Assembly (NCBI RefSeq): GCF_016757215.1
Contig: NZ_JAESIY010000005.1
Location: forward strand, 310,001-374,000
Direction: 5' to 3'
DNA from: Fulvivirga sediminis
Lineage (GTDB): Bacteria; Bacteroidota; Bacteroidia; Cytophagales; Cyclobacteriaceae
DNA: 64,000 nucleotides
In this document: positions 37,601-44,999 of the stretch, piece after piece
How positions within the stretch are numbered: the first letter of the stretch is position 1
Layout: every line of letters begins with the position of its first letter
The notes under the pieces: model-generated
What the model was told of the DNA's origin: nothing
The model's database searches: none
What the model saw: only the letters and a program-made list of their open reading frames with translations
Made by a program: the position numbers and the translations under genes

Positions 37601-40170
37601 AGGGTTGGCTCACAAATATTAATCATATTGACTTGCTAAATCATGAAGATGACGATAATTTAGTGTGGACTGATTTTTTTGGGATGGACATTGCTTATAA
37701 CACTTCTAATGGCGTACATGGCAGTAACCCTTTATATAATGGTAATATAAGCGGCATAAAATGGTCTAAAGGTACCACACCAGGAGGAGAACAACTGGCA
37801 TATGCCTATAATTATGATCAAATATCTCAGTTAAAAGATGCTATGGCACAAAACAATGTTAATGCATTGAAAAATGTAGAGTATGACAAAAACGGCAACA
37901 TTCGTTCACTATCCAGATATAATGCCGAAGGAGTAGAAATTGACCAATTGAATTATAATTACCACAATGTGGATCACAATAAATTGCTGAGCGTAAATGA
38001 TAACGCAGAGGATGTAGTAAAGAGCTTAGGCTATAGAGGAAGTGAAAAAGAAGAGCTTTTTGAATACGACAAGGAAGGCAATGTGACTAGCGATCCTACC
38101 CATGGAATTATAAGTATATCTTATAATATTTTTAATCAGCCTAAAGAAATATTAACAGAACAGGGTAGCAGGCTGGTGTATAGATATGCTGCAGATGGAC
38201 AGAAATTAGGATTTAATGAATACGATAAAAATGGACAATTAGTTAATGAAGTCATTTACAACGGAATGTTTTTTATTAAAAATAATAAAGTAGAATTCAT
38301 CAAACATGCTGAGGGCAGAGCAGTATATGATGAAACTATAGAAAAATGGGTTTATGAGTACGATTTAAAAGATTATCAGGGCAATAGCCGAGTATCATTC
38401 ACCTCAGCTCCAAAAGTGTGGGATTTCAACTTAAATTATGAGGGAAGTGATGACGACGAAGCTTTATTTGAAAACACTGAATCTATCTCTAACGATATTT
38501 TTGATCATACGGACGAAGGCAGCTTATATACCCATTCACAGCTAATTACTGGTGGTGAAGGCAGCCAATTAGGCTCAGTTATTTCTATTCCGGTAGGTGA
38601 GGGAGATAAGATTTCGGCCAGGGTATATGCTAAATATTTAGCAAAACCCGGGAACATTTCAGATGCAACACTCCCTATAGGAACGGTATTAGCCAATATG
38701 TTTAGTGGAGGCTCTATCATAGGAGGTGAAACTGGCGTTAGTACTATTAATCAGAATTTTAGTGCAGGCACCATAATAGGTACAACAGGGTTTCCTCTTG
38801 AAAATGATGATGCTCCAAAAGCATTTCTGAACCTTATGTTTTTGCCTAATGACGAAAGCATAGACCTAAAGCACAATTCCAGTTTTGCTTATGATCAGAT
38901 CAATGCGAATGCTACTCAGTATGCTGGAGAGGCTAAAAGTAATAGCTATGATGTTTTAGAAATTGATAAATTTGTATCTCCAGGCAATGGTCATATTTTG
39001 ATATACCTTAGTAATGAATCTGCCAACCTCACAGAGGTATATTTTGATGATCTGAAAATAACCGTAGAAGAACACCCCGTAATACAAAAGAACGATTACT
39101 ACCCATACGGAATGATAAGTAGTAGCTGGGTGAGACCCAATAACTTAAAAAATGAGTTTTTATACAATGGAGAAAGCAGATGGAATGAAACTACTCAAAC
39201 CTATCAAACTTCTTTTAGAAGTTACGACCCTGCTTTAGGTCGGTTTTATGGAGCTGATGCATTAGCGGGTAACGCCCCCTCACTTTCTCCCTACAGATAC
39301 GGATTTAATAACCCTGTAATGTTTAATGATCCCTCAGGATTATTCGAAAATGGCTGGACACCACTTACTGGTTTTGATACTTCTGAAGGCGGAGTTGGTG
39401 GTGGAGGCTCCTCCAATGGCACATCTGTGAGTGCGTATTGGGCTGGTCACTGGGCCCAGGCCGGCGCGGTGGGCGCACAAAGGAATGCGGCTATGATGAG
39501 TGGACATAATTTTAATAATAGGTATGGAAAGAGTACTTTAGAATACCGAGACAACTATAAAAGGCAAAAAATATGGAACCAAGCTTATGCAAGTGGTGAG
39601 GCAGTTACTTACAGAAATGATGGCTATTACTCTACGGTTACTACTCCTTATGGTACTTCGTTAAATTGGACGGAGAATTGGAAGGTTCAGGATGGAGGGG
39701 ATCCATTTCCTCAGGCGGATGGTTTTAGGGTCACTGAAAGACCGTTTACCGGGTCAAGGGCTGATGGTCAGACATATTTTGAAGGGGTAAGGGTTAATAC
39801 TAGTGAGATTGGATCATTAAAGAATAGGGCGGCATTTACAGTGCCTGGGGCTGGTATATTTGTGAATCCAAAAGATGAGTATAATGTACAGTTGCTGAAG
39901 CATGAATTTGGACATATTCTACAATACAGGAAATTTGGAGCGACCTTTTATACTAAGATGGCAATGACAAGTTTGGAAAGTGCCAATTCAGCTAATCATG
40001 GAATAGGTGATCACCAGAGTAATTGGACAGAGTGGACGGCTAATTTTCTGTCATATCAGTATTTTGGAGATACTTCCGCTACATGGGATACAGTTAATTA
40101 TCCAATAGCTCCATCATTTACAAACCCTAGCTATCCACCAATGTCTCCTTTTGATTTTTATGGACGGTAA
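34645..40170 (+). CDS. RHS-repeat polymorphic toxin with C-terminal zinc-metalloprotease tip
   Basis: 1841 aa. Signal peptide (YLSVLLALLCFNFHYSFSQ), two or three Ig-like modules (about 70-300), a DUF6443-like segment (about 310-470), then YD/RHS repeats to the core end: SYDPALGRFYGADAL followed by the DPSG motif at 1562-1565. A pre-tip linker (about 1591-1684, with GAQRNAAMMS) leads into a ~155-residue tip. The tip has the zinc motif HEFGH (His1753, Glu1754, His1757) and, downstream, TEWTAN with Glu1796 as likely third ligand, so the predicted toxin is a metallopeptidase. The linker DNA is repeated at 44209-44490. The next gene (40181) is the candidate immunity lipoprotein. Secretion route past the inner membrane is not shown; no T9SS tail is present. 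Confidence 0.9.
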   Translation: MKYYYLSVLLALLCFNFHYSFSQVNQNNDSTSTNYQIYREPPPCVGGCDPGDGRPTYPGNGNLHIPEKPSFSVSGSLCNSSRTLSWNGTPDSKDVWYWQTSANGTSKSYSYKNKTVTTSGRYYLRGYGKYSKQWGPAASAYVEIQPVSKPPAPKILESRPGYTILSKTYGSYWQNSPSGTSTSNSANYLAVYKSGYYYLRARNNSTGCWSGASSVNVSINTPYTLPVIKAVGENKISIKKPYVDMALNTTYTTYQWYFNGKHISGATNAVYKAFKEGYYHVVVGNSQGVKIRSDYFRVEDLNKSNNISYSASHHIQIDGIKTIEEVKSQDYEGKKNVSISYYDEYKRKSQDIIVGGAPDGKDMIQGYTYSRNNKNKKTYLPYSSNSNTSEYRTAWKRELEEFYNDHDNGENKKALFEEIIYEDSPYDKVTQSSSVGKDWQIGSGHERTYDYHLNDGTEKIIKWIIDEAGKFLRKGYYEAGTLQISYNKDEMGNESYAYSNLLGQTLVTKNAVGAKTYFIYDDLDRLSYILQPELVSRLEEGNTQPSQEQIDAHAFQYNYDLKNRVISYKNPGKDKTNVVYDHQDRPILVQSANLLTDDEKQWIYVKHDILGRKVASGLYKTDSDRSSLQKQVDNFYKNNLQWKEMEGIQYNGNTITKTTPTQWKNSGGASSTYLKEGEEGSLYVKANQSKKAIMVGFSTKGDKKDFSYQSIEFAIYFMLNGKIAIYESGKKTKPTSIAYNNSDIFSIHRVNNSIVYQKNNETFYTSRKSCKGEVFVDFAIYSNNASITIVNAKHEERTPSGYSNNSFPLTNITVMSEVYYDDYDLPWDVTPYNSKYSNSNEFNKATKGIVTAYRKKELGSPNWLQSVVFYDDKYRMEATVTDNAYGSFNKVSYKYTFDNKVTARISNMYDFNGQDFEVTEQFQYDHMGRLKKYLHKIYNGTEGNDAAPPKLIAYNQYDELGRLNKKMLHEGEDGFLQSIDYKYNIKGWLTNINHIDLLNHEDDDNLVWTDFFGMDIAYNTSNGVHGSNPLYNGNISGIKWSKGTTPGGEQLAYAYNYDQISQLKDAMAQNNVNALKNVEYDKNGNIRSLSRYNAEGVEIDQLNYNYHNVDHNKLLSVNDNAEDVVKSLGYRGSEKEELFEYDKEGNVTSDPTHGIISISYNIFNQPKEILTEQGSRLVYRYAADGQKLGFNEYDKNGQLVNEVIYNGMFFIKNNKVEFIKHAEGRAVYDETIEKWVYEYDLKDYQGNSRVSFTSAPKVWDFNLNYEGSDDDEALFENTESISNDIFDHTDEGSLYTHSQLITGGEGSQLGSVISIPVGEGDKISARVYAKYLAKPGNISDATLPIGTVLANMFSGGSIIGGETGVSTINQNFSAGTIIGTTGFPLENDDAPKAFLNLMFLPNDESIDLKHNSSFAYDQINANATQYAGEAKSNSYDVLEIDKFVSPGNGHILIYLSNESANLTEVYFDDLKITVEEHPVIQKNDYYPYGMISSSWVRPNNLKNEFLYNGESRWNETTQTYQTSFRSYDPALGRFYGADALAGNAPSLSPYRYGFNNPVMFNDPSGLFENGWTPLTGFDTSEGGVGGGGSSNGTSVSAYWAGHWAQAGAVGAQRNAAMMSGHNFNNRYGKSTLEYRDNYKRQKIWNQAYASGEAVTYRNDGYYSTVTTPYGTSLNWTENWKVQDGGDPFPQADGFRVTERPFTGSRADGQTYFEGVRVNTSEIGSLKNRAAFTVPGAGIFVNPKDEYNVQLLKHEFGHILQYRKFGATFYTKMAMTSLESANSANHGIGDHQSNWTEWTANFLSYQYFGDTSATWDTVNYPIAPSFTNPSYPPMSPFDFYGR
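39414..39695 (+). repeat. Pre-tip linker repeat, copy in the full-length RHS gene
   Basis: 282 bp identical to 44209-44490 except for two bases. Homology starts abruptly at CAATGGCAC and stops abruptly at CAGGATGG, after which the metalloprotease tip (here) and a different tip (at 44491) begin. A GC-rich core (about 39447-39480) contrasts with the AT-rich surroundings. Confidence 0.95.
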
Positions 40171-40180
40171 ATTTTTAGAG

Positions 40181-40588
40181 ATGAGGATTTCATTTAGTAT
40201 TTTGCTTTTAATAATAATGATGACTTCATGTGATTATTATGACACTCGTCTTTGGATTAAAAATTCAACTGATCATGAGATATCATATTCTACAGGCTTA
40301 GACATAACTCCTAACTTGTCGGAAGTTAATGTCACTGATTATCATTTTAATAATGCCATTCCTCCGGGGGGGAGTGAGAACTTAGTAAAGCCAGGTAGCA
40401 CAAAGGGGTGGTCTTTTTTTATTGCTGATTCTAAAAATCAGAAGCTTAATTTATTTGTGTATAGCATAGATAGCCTACGCAAATATCAAAGCGTGGACAC
40501 TTTGATCAAGAAGCATATTTACACAAAGCATTCATTTACTGAAAAAGAATTGGAGAATATGGATTGGGAGGTTATTATCAAGGATTAA
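40181..40588 (+). CDS. Lipoprotein, candidate immunity protein for the metalloprotease tip
   Basis: 135 aa from the ATG at 40181; the frame extends to 40151, but only this start gives a proper signal. Lipobox IIMMTSCDYY (Cys about 17). The mature part contains WIKNSTDHEISY and ends with YTKHSFTEKELENMDWEVII. From memory this resembles small Bacteroidota lipoproteins with a W-E-x-I ending, function unknown. It starts 10 bp after the RHS stop codon, exactly where an immunity gene would sit. An immunity role is inferred from position only. Confidence 0.7.
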   Translation: MRISFSILLLIIMMTSCDYYDTRLWIKNSTDHEISYSTGLDITPNLSEVNVTDYHFNNAIPPGGSENLVKPGSTKGWSFFIADSKNQKLNLFVYSIDSLRKYQSVDTLIKKHIYTKHSFTEKELENMDWEVIIKD

Positions 40589-41408
40589 CCTGCTCAATAG
40601 AATAAGAATATGATACATTTACTGGTACAGTAACATGCCATTTTGCTGAGTAGTGTTCCAGCCAATAAGAGGGCAGATTAAATTCGTATTTTTTCTGCCC
40701 TTTTTTATCACTAAATGAACTGACGAGTTCACCAAATAACTGAACTTCGTTTTGATTGCTAGATATCAATTCTATAGAATAGCTGTCTGTAGGCGTACCT
40801 TTCTCCGGGACAAGTACTTTGCGGCCTTTTTGAAAGGACAAACTGTATAGCTCATGAAACTTGTAAACATCCTCAAGAATTAATGCATCAAAAAGCTCTT
40901 GAGACGATAGCATCATATCAAGTTGAAACTTAAATGCCTCAATTGATGATTCATCATAATTATCGCTCTGACTTAGTTGCTTTACGAATCCATCAATTTG
41001 CTGTTTAGTCTGAGATTTAAGGTCTTCTGAATTTGAAATGGCCTGAATTACACCTTTTGAATCAACTACATATTTGATAGTCATTCTTTTATTCAATGTA
41101 TTAATAAGATAAGTAAAAGGGTCATTCTGTTCTGTAGAATCGACAAACATAACCCTATCGTAAGTCCATTCAATATGAGATTGAGCAGCTGTTACCTTGG
41201 TGACCTTTACAATGACATCTTTAATTTTTGAATTAAAAACTTCGTAATGGCCGTCCTTCGTGGAAGTTTTAGAGGTAGATGTAATTTGATAACTTTTCGT
41301 CTGGCTCTCTTTAAAAAAGGGGGTTAGCTTTATAGACTTGTCATCTTGTCCATAAACCTTTATTGAATGAAAGATAGTTAAAAGAGTAAAGTAGCTTAGT
41401 AGTCGCAT
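40578..41408 (-). CDS. Secreted protein of unknown function
   Basis: 276 aa from the ATG at 41408, which starts a good signal peptide (LLSYFTLLTIFHSIKVYGQ); the frame is open to 41468. The mature part is beta-rich and polar, with SYQITSTSKTSTKDGH early and a central helical region with FVKQLSQSDNYDESS. No family recognised with confidence. It converges on the immunity candidate, overlapping its last bases, and lies directly downstream of the broken XRE regulator, with which it may have been co-transcribed. The pair interrupts the otherwise plus-strand toxin array. Confidence 0.6.
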   Translation of the reverse strand: MRLLSYFTLLTIFHSIKVYGQDDKSIKLTPFFKESQTKSYQITSTSKTSTKDGHYEVFNSKIKDVIVKVTKVTAAQSHIEWTYDRVMFVDSTEQNDPFTYLINTLNKRMTIKYVVDSKGVIQAISNSEDLKSQTKQQIDGFVKQLSQSDNYDESSIEAFKFQLDMMLSSQELFDALILEDVYKFHELYSLSFQKGRKVLVPEKGTPTDSYSIELISSNQNEVQLFGELVSSFSDKKGQKKYEFNLPSYWLEHYSAKWHVTVPVNVSYSYSIEQVNP

Positions 41409-41412
41409 ATTT

Positions 41413-41743
41413 TTATGAATAGGCCTGTCTTGTTTTGGCATCACGAATGTAGGTATCAATGAGGTCAAAAAGTATTTTCTTTTTATCGGCCTCGAGCAGT
41501 TCCAGATCCTGAATCCTCTTGAGTTTTTTTGTCAAACTTTGCGTTCTGTCCTTCACATACCAGATAATCAAGAGAAACATCAAAAGCATCAGCAATTTTT
41601 TTAGCAGCTTCAATAGAAGGGCTGGCCTCACCACGTTCATACTTACCAATCATCACCCTTGAAACGTCACTTTTATTAGCCAGATCAGTCTGCGACCATA
41701 CCATTTGTTCCCTCAGGTCAGCGATTATTTTACCCGTATTCAT
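41413..41743 (-). pseudogene. XRE-family HTH regulator with a frameshift at a T7/A7 run
   Basis: The first part (86-aa frame, 41743 down) is a good XRE helix-turn-helix: IIADLREQMVWSQTDLANKS, VSRVMIGKYERGEASPSIEA, AADAFDVSLDYLV-like. In this frame it runs into a non-homologous tail after NAKFDKK. In the +1 frame the expected C-terminal helix follows at once (LKRIQDLELLEADKKK, then DLIDTYIRDAKTRQAYS), which I recall from Bacteroidota relatives of this HTH family. The break is at seven A on the coding strand (T7 at 41524-41530). Removing one A restores a ~110-aa protein. Either a recent loss-of-function indel, slippage, or a base-call error. Confidence 0.75.
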
Positions 41744-41796
41744 ATCTGATAAGATGCTTTTATCAAAAATACGTAATTATAAGATAAAAAGTAATC

Positions 41797-41940
41797 CTCC
41801 GTCCCCGCCATGCTTTGCATGGTGGAGCTACAGATTTCACCTGCTTGTGAGTATACCCACTTAGCTGCGGGCTCGCTATTTTCAACGCGTACCTGCTCGG
41901 CTATACGTTCAAGGGAACTTGTATGAGTGCGTATTGGGCT
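41797..41940 (+). repeat. Cassette boundary block, copy A (palindrome at 41805-41825)
   Basis: GC-rich block shared with 44105-44220 and 48921-49050. It starts with a 21-bp palindrome whose 9-nt arms CCGCCATGC and GCATGGTGG flank TTT, continues with GAGCTACAGATTTCACCTG, then a second small hairpin (CCCAC / GTGGG in other copies, decayed here), and ends in the GGCTATACGTTCAA lead into the linker. It precedes orphan cassette 1. Confidence 0.88.
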
Positions 41941-42450
41941 GGTCAATGAGCCCAGGCCGGTGCGGTAGGCGTACAAAGGAATGCGGCCATGATGAGTACT
42001 AGAGGTTTTAATAATTTATCCGGAGTAACTAACAATAATAGGTTCAATTTTGCCAATAAGTTAGCTCAAAAGCCTACGGCTTCCGACAGAGATAAAATAA
42101 GCACAGCGCTGGGTGGTCAATTAGGAAGAGATGGCACTTTTTATCAATTTGTGAGTACTGCATATTATAGTACCCAAGGTAATATGTGGGGTGCAGGGTA
42201 TGTAACTGAACAGCATATTAATTAAGAAGCAGCAGTAGGTAATGGAGCTATGTGGGTCACCAATAGACTAGTAGGAGCAGATGGACCTTGGATTGACACA
42301 GGTCATGATGCAAATTATATTGTTGAAAAAGGGCCTGATTTGCTGTTCTTTACAGGGGCGGCTGGTAACCTTATTGCTTCAGGAGATTATTTCCTAGGTG
42401 ACTGGGTTGAGCGGGTTTTTAGTTTTTTTGGTTTTACTATGGTTGTTTAA
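41923..42450 (+). pseudogene. Orphan RHS tip cassette 1, broken by two nonsense codons
   Basis: The frame begins at the linker (MSAYWAGQ) and has TGA at 41947, where the intact RHS gene has TGG, then GVQRNAAMMSTRGFNNLSG and a long stretch matching cassette 5 (47452-47730). A TAA at 42223 replaces a TTA Leu codon of cassette 5. Beyond it the frame stays open to 42450 with a tip unlike that of cassette 5 (GNGAMWVTNRLVGADGPW, WIDTGHDANY, ending in a hydrophobic FFGFTMVV). It is not translatable as a whole, so it is a decayed or silent donor. Confidence 0.85.
41968..42246 (+). repeat. Second linker repeat, copy in cassette 1
   Basis: 279 bp matching 47452-47730 with five base differences, one of which creates the TAA at 42223. 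It encodes AMMSTRGFNNL ... GGQLGRDGTFYQFVST ... GAGYVTEQHIN. Homology ends where the two tips diverge. Confidence 0.93.
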
Positions 42451-42634
42451 CTATCACTTTTTGGTGAAGCCCGAGAAATTTTTAAACTATGGATTTAAAA
42501 CGGATAAAAAAGGTGGCTACATCATTATTTTCTGTTTGGCATTGAGCATATTGACTTATATGTTAGTTGCTAACAAAAATCGAGAAAGAATTTTTTCAGG
42601 GCGAGACAATGTAGAGACGGGATTAAATCGCTAA
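42398..42634 (+). CDS. Small two-helix membrane protein, possible immunity remnant
   Basis: 78 aa from a GTG at 42398, overlapping the end of cassette 1 in another frame. Hydrophobic segments LSGFLVFLVLLWLFNY and IIIFCLALSILTYMLV flank a polar middle. It occupies the immunity position after the cassette 1 tip. Because it starts inside the tip frame and lacks a normal start, it may be the 3' part of a longer membrane immunity gene joined after a deletion. The 118-aa protein at 46699 has a similar pattern of a charged stretch before the last helix. Confidence 0.45.
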   Translation: MTGLSGFLVFLVLLWLFNYHFLVKPEKFLNYGFKTDKKGGYIIIFCLALSILTYMLVANKNRERIFSGRDNVETGLNR

Positions 42635-42676
42635 TTATGAAAGCCTTCCTCATATTCCTTTAGTAGTTAGCGGACT

Positions 42677-42748
42677 GTTATCAACGAGTTTCTATTAGTT
42701 CACGAAACTAATTGAATAATAAAAGAGCCTGGGCAAGTCCCGGGCTTT
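42677..42748 (+). terminator. Terminator block T1 between cassettes
   Basis: Copy of a repeat starting GTTATCAACGAG and ending in a hairpin AGCCTGGG-caagt-CCCGGGCT preceded by A and followed by T. Related copies are at 45706 and 47071. It follows cassette 1 and would stop read-through into the next cassette. Confidence 0.8.
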
Positions 42749-42799
42749 CAAGAGAATTATACCGGTGATGGATTAGAAAACTGGTATAAAGCTGAAGAT

Positions 42800-43270
42800 T
42801 TGGAAATCAAAACAGGTAAGGTTGATATTATGAATAGTAGTAATAGTCGTGTTATAGTCCAAACAATAAAGGCTATTAGAGAAACCAGGAAAGCTGGTGA
42901 AACATCATTTGACTTAAATGAATATTTTTTGAATTTAAAAGTTAAAGTCCCTTCTAAAAAGCAAACTCATGCAAATGCCGCTTCTCCTCAATCACTCTAT
43001 TTTAATGCAAATATTGTAGTAGGAGAGCAAACAATTCCTGTAACTTTTAATTTAGTTTTAGATTATGAAAATGGTTTTGGAGGAAATGTTACTCTCATAG
43101 AGAATAATCATGAAGCTCCAATAAATGGTTTCAATGGTAATGCGATTTTTTATTATGATGCAGCACCAGGAAATTATGCCAACCCTCCAAACTATCCTTT
43201 AAGGGTACTGAATTTTAATGTTTCAGGGGAATACTATAAAATAATGTTAAACATATTAAATCCAAAATGA
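42800..43270 (+). CDS. Truncated tip fragment (cassette 2), unknown function
   Basis: 156 aa if started at the TTG at 42800; the frame is open from 42716, straight out of the terminator hairpin (PGFQENYTGDGLENWYKAED). There is no ATG near the start and no linker, so the 5' part seems to have been lost at the terminator block. The visible part is beta-rich (VVGEQTIPVTFNLVLDYENG, NGNAIFYYDAAPGNY) and matches no family I know. It overlaps the next lipoprotein gene by 4 bp (ATGA), as a tip and immunity pair would. Probably not expressed in its present form. Confidence 0.5.
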   Translation: MEIKTGKVDIMNSSNSRVIVQTIKAIRETRKAGETSFDLNEYFLNLKVKVPSKKQTHANAASPQSLYFNANIVVGEQTIPVTFNLVLDYENGFGGNVTLIENNHEAPINGFNGNAIFYYDAAPGNYANPPNYPLRVLNFNVSGEYYKIMLNILNPK

Positions 43271-44097
43271 GATTATTAAAATCAATAACACCCTTATTTC
43301 TATTACTTTTGTTAGTTTCTTGTGATAAAAAATTGACAAAAGAAGAGTTTATTGAAGCTAGGGCTGCCATAGATTACGAGCGTTCTAATTTACTTATATA
43401 TAGTGCAATATTAGAATATTATTGGCAATATGGTTCATATCCCAAAAGTTTAGCTCATCTCGATTCAATTTTTGATATAAAGGAATATGACAACCGGTTC
43501 AAAACCAAAATAAAAGATCCTTTCAATAAACAAAATAATGAGTATTTATATCTTCCAATATATGCTAATGTGAAAGATTCAATACCGAGGGGTTTTTACT
43601 TAATCAGTGAAGGTGTTGACCAAACTCTGAGCACTAGTACAGGCAGGCATTATACGTTACAAGATACTACGGAAATTCCTATTTATAAGATTAGTGCTCT
43701 CTCTTATGACGATGATAAGCTGGAAGAAAAAGATCTTTTAATATACCGTTCAATTGGTGATGAGCCAATTTTTAGAAATTTTGGAATACCAAAAGTCATA
43801 AGCAAAGTAAGTAATGAGTTAAAATCTAAATTTATAAGTATAGATGTACAACTCTTTAAGTCATCAGACCAATTTTTTGGAAGAGGGATCAGTGATACCA
43901 CTAAAGTGATAAGACTAGGAGTAATTCTTAATCCTGATTTTAAACTTTCTAATGGAGAAAAAGTAAATATAAAAGGTATATTTACTGGTATAGTAGAGGA
44001 TACTCTCTATTTTAAAAAGACTATTTTAGGTAACGATTTAATAGGTTTTGAAGAAGTAAGTCAGAGAGATGAGTTGAGAATAGAAGCTATTGATTAG
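43267..44097 (+). CDS. Lipoprotein, candidate immunity protein of cassette 2
   Basis: 276 aa. Lipobox LLLLVSCDKK (Cys about 19). Residues 30-110 contain YSAILEYYWQYGSYPKSLAHL and IKDPFNKQNNEYLYLP, which recall the DPF-x-Y-Y segment of pseudopilin-like proteins. The C-terminal half is beta-rich. Function unknown. Its ATG overlaps the stop of the truncated tip, and it ends 15 bp before boundary palindrome copy B, so it closes its cassette. Confidence 0.65.
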   Translation: MRLLKSITPLFLLLLLVSCDKKLTKEEFIEARAAIDYERSNLLIYSAILEYYWQYGSYPKSLAHLDSIFDIKEYDNRFKTKIKDPFNKQNNEYLYLPIYANVKDSIPRGFYLISEGVDQTLSTSTGRHYTLQDTTEIPIYKISALSYDDDKLEEKDLLIYRSIGDEPIFRNFGIPKVISKVSNELKSKFISIDVQLFKSSDQFFGRGISDTTKVIRLGVILNPDFKLSNGEKVNIKGIFTGIVEDTLYFKKTILGNDLIGFEEVSQRDELRIEAID

Positions 44098-44104
44098 GAG
44101 ACCC

Positions 44105-44220
44105 CTCCGTTCCCGCCATGCTTTGCATGGTGGAGCTACAGATTTCACCTGTTCCTAAGGATACCCACTTAGCGGTGGGCGTGCTATTTTCAAGTTCGGC
44201 TATACGTTCAATGGCACATC
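44105..44220 (+). repeat. Cassette boundary block, copy B (palindrome at 44113-44133)
   Basis: Best-preserved boundary block: the 21-bp palindrome, GAGCTACAGATTTCACCTG, an in-frame TAA at 44156, a hairpin CCCAC-ttagcg-GTGGG, and GGCTATACGTTCAATGG running into the linker. It separates the cassette 2 immunity gene from cassette 3. Confidence 0.9.
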
Positions 44221-44490
44221 TGTGAGTGCGTATTGGGCTGGGCACTGGGCCCAGGCCGGCGCGGTGGGCGCACAAAGGAATGCGGCTATGATGAGTGGAC
44301 ATAATTTTAAGAATAGGTATGGAAAGAGTACTTTAGAATACCGAGACAACTATAAAAGGCAAAAAATATGGAACCAAGCTTATGCAAGTGGTGAGGCAGT
44401 TACTTACAGAAATGATGGCTATTACTCTACGGTTACTACTCCTTATGGTACTTCGTTAAATTGGACGGAGAATTGGAAGGTTCAGGATGG
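44209..44490 (+). repeat. Pre-tip linker repeat, orphan copy
   Basis: 282 bp, two mismatches to 39414-39695 of the full-length RHS gene (T to G at the third base of a Gly codon, and T to G giving Lys for Asn). It provides near-perfect homology for replacing the metalloprotease tip. Confidence 0.95.
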
Positions 44491-44998
44491 TCCATTTAAT
44501 CGTGTCGATTTGCGAAAAAGTGATGCAGGAGAACAATTGATGCATAATTTACGAAAATTGTGGGATGTCTATGAGAATAGTGGGCAATCAGGAACTTATG
44601 CAGGAAGTGATTTAGTGGATCCAGAGACTATGAGTTGGCAGGCTCGCAAAGCGAACTGGGGAGGTTTACAATCTCATACGAAAACATATATTATTGCAGG
44701 TGAAAATGTAATTGTAAACGTTTTAGATCACGGAAGTAAGCGTAGAGTTTTTGGGTCTAGCCTAAGCTCTATTTCAACTCCTGGGGTTGCGAAGGGGAAG
44801 TATGTAGGAGATGCATTAGGGGCTAATGTGCACTTTTCATGGGGGCCAGTACATCTTACTATTCATATAAGTAAGGGAGAAATGTATAACAGTAGAGGGG
44901 CTCAATTTAATGATGCACTTAAATTTATGAACAACCTAAAAGGTTATATACAAGGCTACAATACGGGACTTAATTTTCAAACACCATATCCTTATTAG
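44222..44998 (+). CDS. Orphan RHS tip cassette 3, intact, novel tip
   Basis: 258 aa if started at the GTG at 44222; the frame opens after the TAA at 44156 and no upstream start is convincing, so it may be silent until joined to an RHS gene. Residues 1-90 are the linker (GAQRNAAMMSGHNFKNRYG). The tip (about 91-258) has FNRVDLRKSDAGEQLMHNL, ETMSWQARKANWGG, VIVNVLDHGSKRRVF and VHFSWGPVHLTIHISKG. Conserved-looking His, Asp and Arg could be catalytic, but no toxin family is recognised. A lipoprotein starts one base after the stop, in the immunity position. Confidence 0.8.
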   Translation: MSAYWAGHWAQAGAVGAQRNAAMMSGHNFKNRYGKSTLEYRDNYKRQKIWNQAYASGEAVTYRNDGYYSTVTTPYGTSLNWTENWKVQDGPFNRVDLRKSDAGEQLMHNLRKLWDVYENSGQSGTYAGSDLVDPETMSWQARKANWGGLQSHTKTYIIAGENVIVNVLDHGSKRRVFGSSLSSISTPGVAKGKYVGDALGANVHFSWGPVHLTIHISKGEMYNSRGAQFNDALKFMNNLKGYIQGYNTGLNFQTPYPY

Positions 44999-44999
44999 T

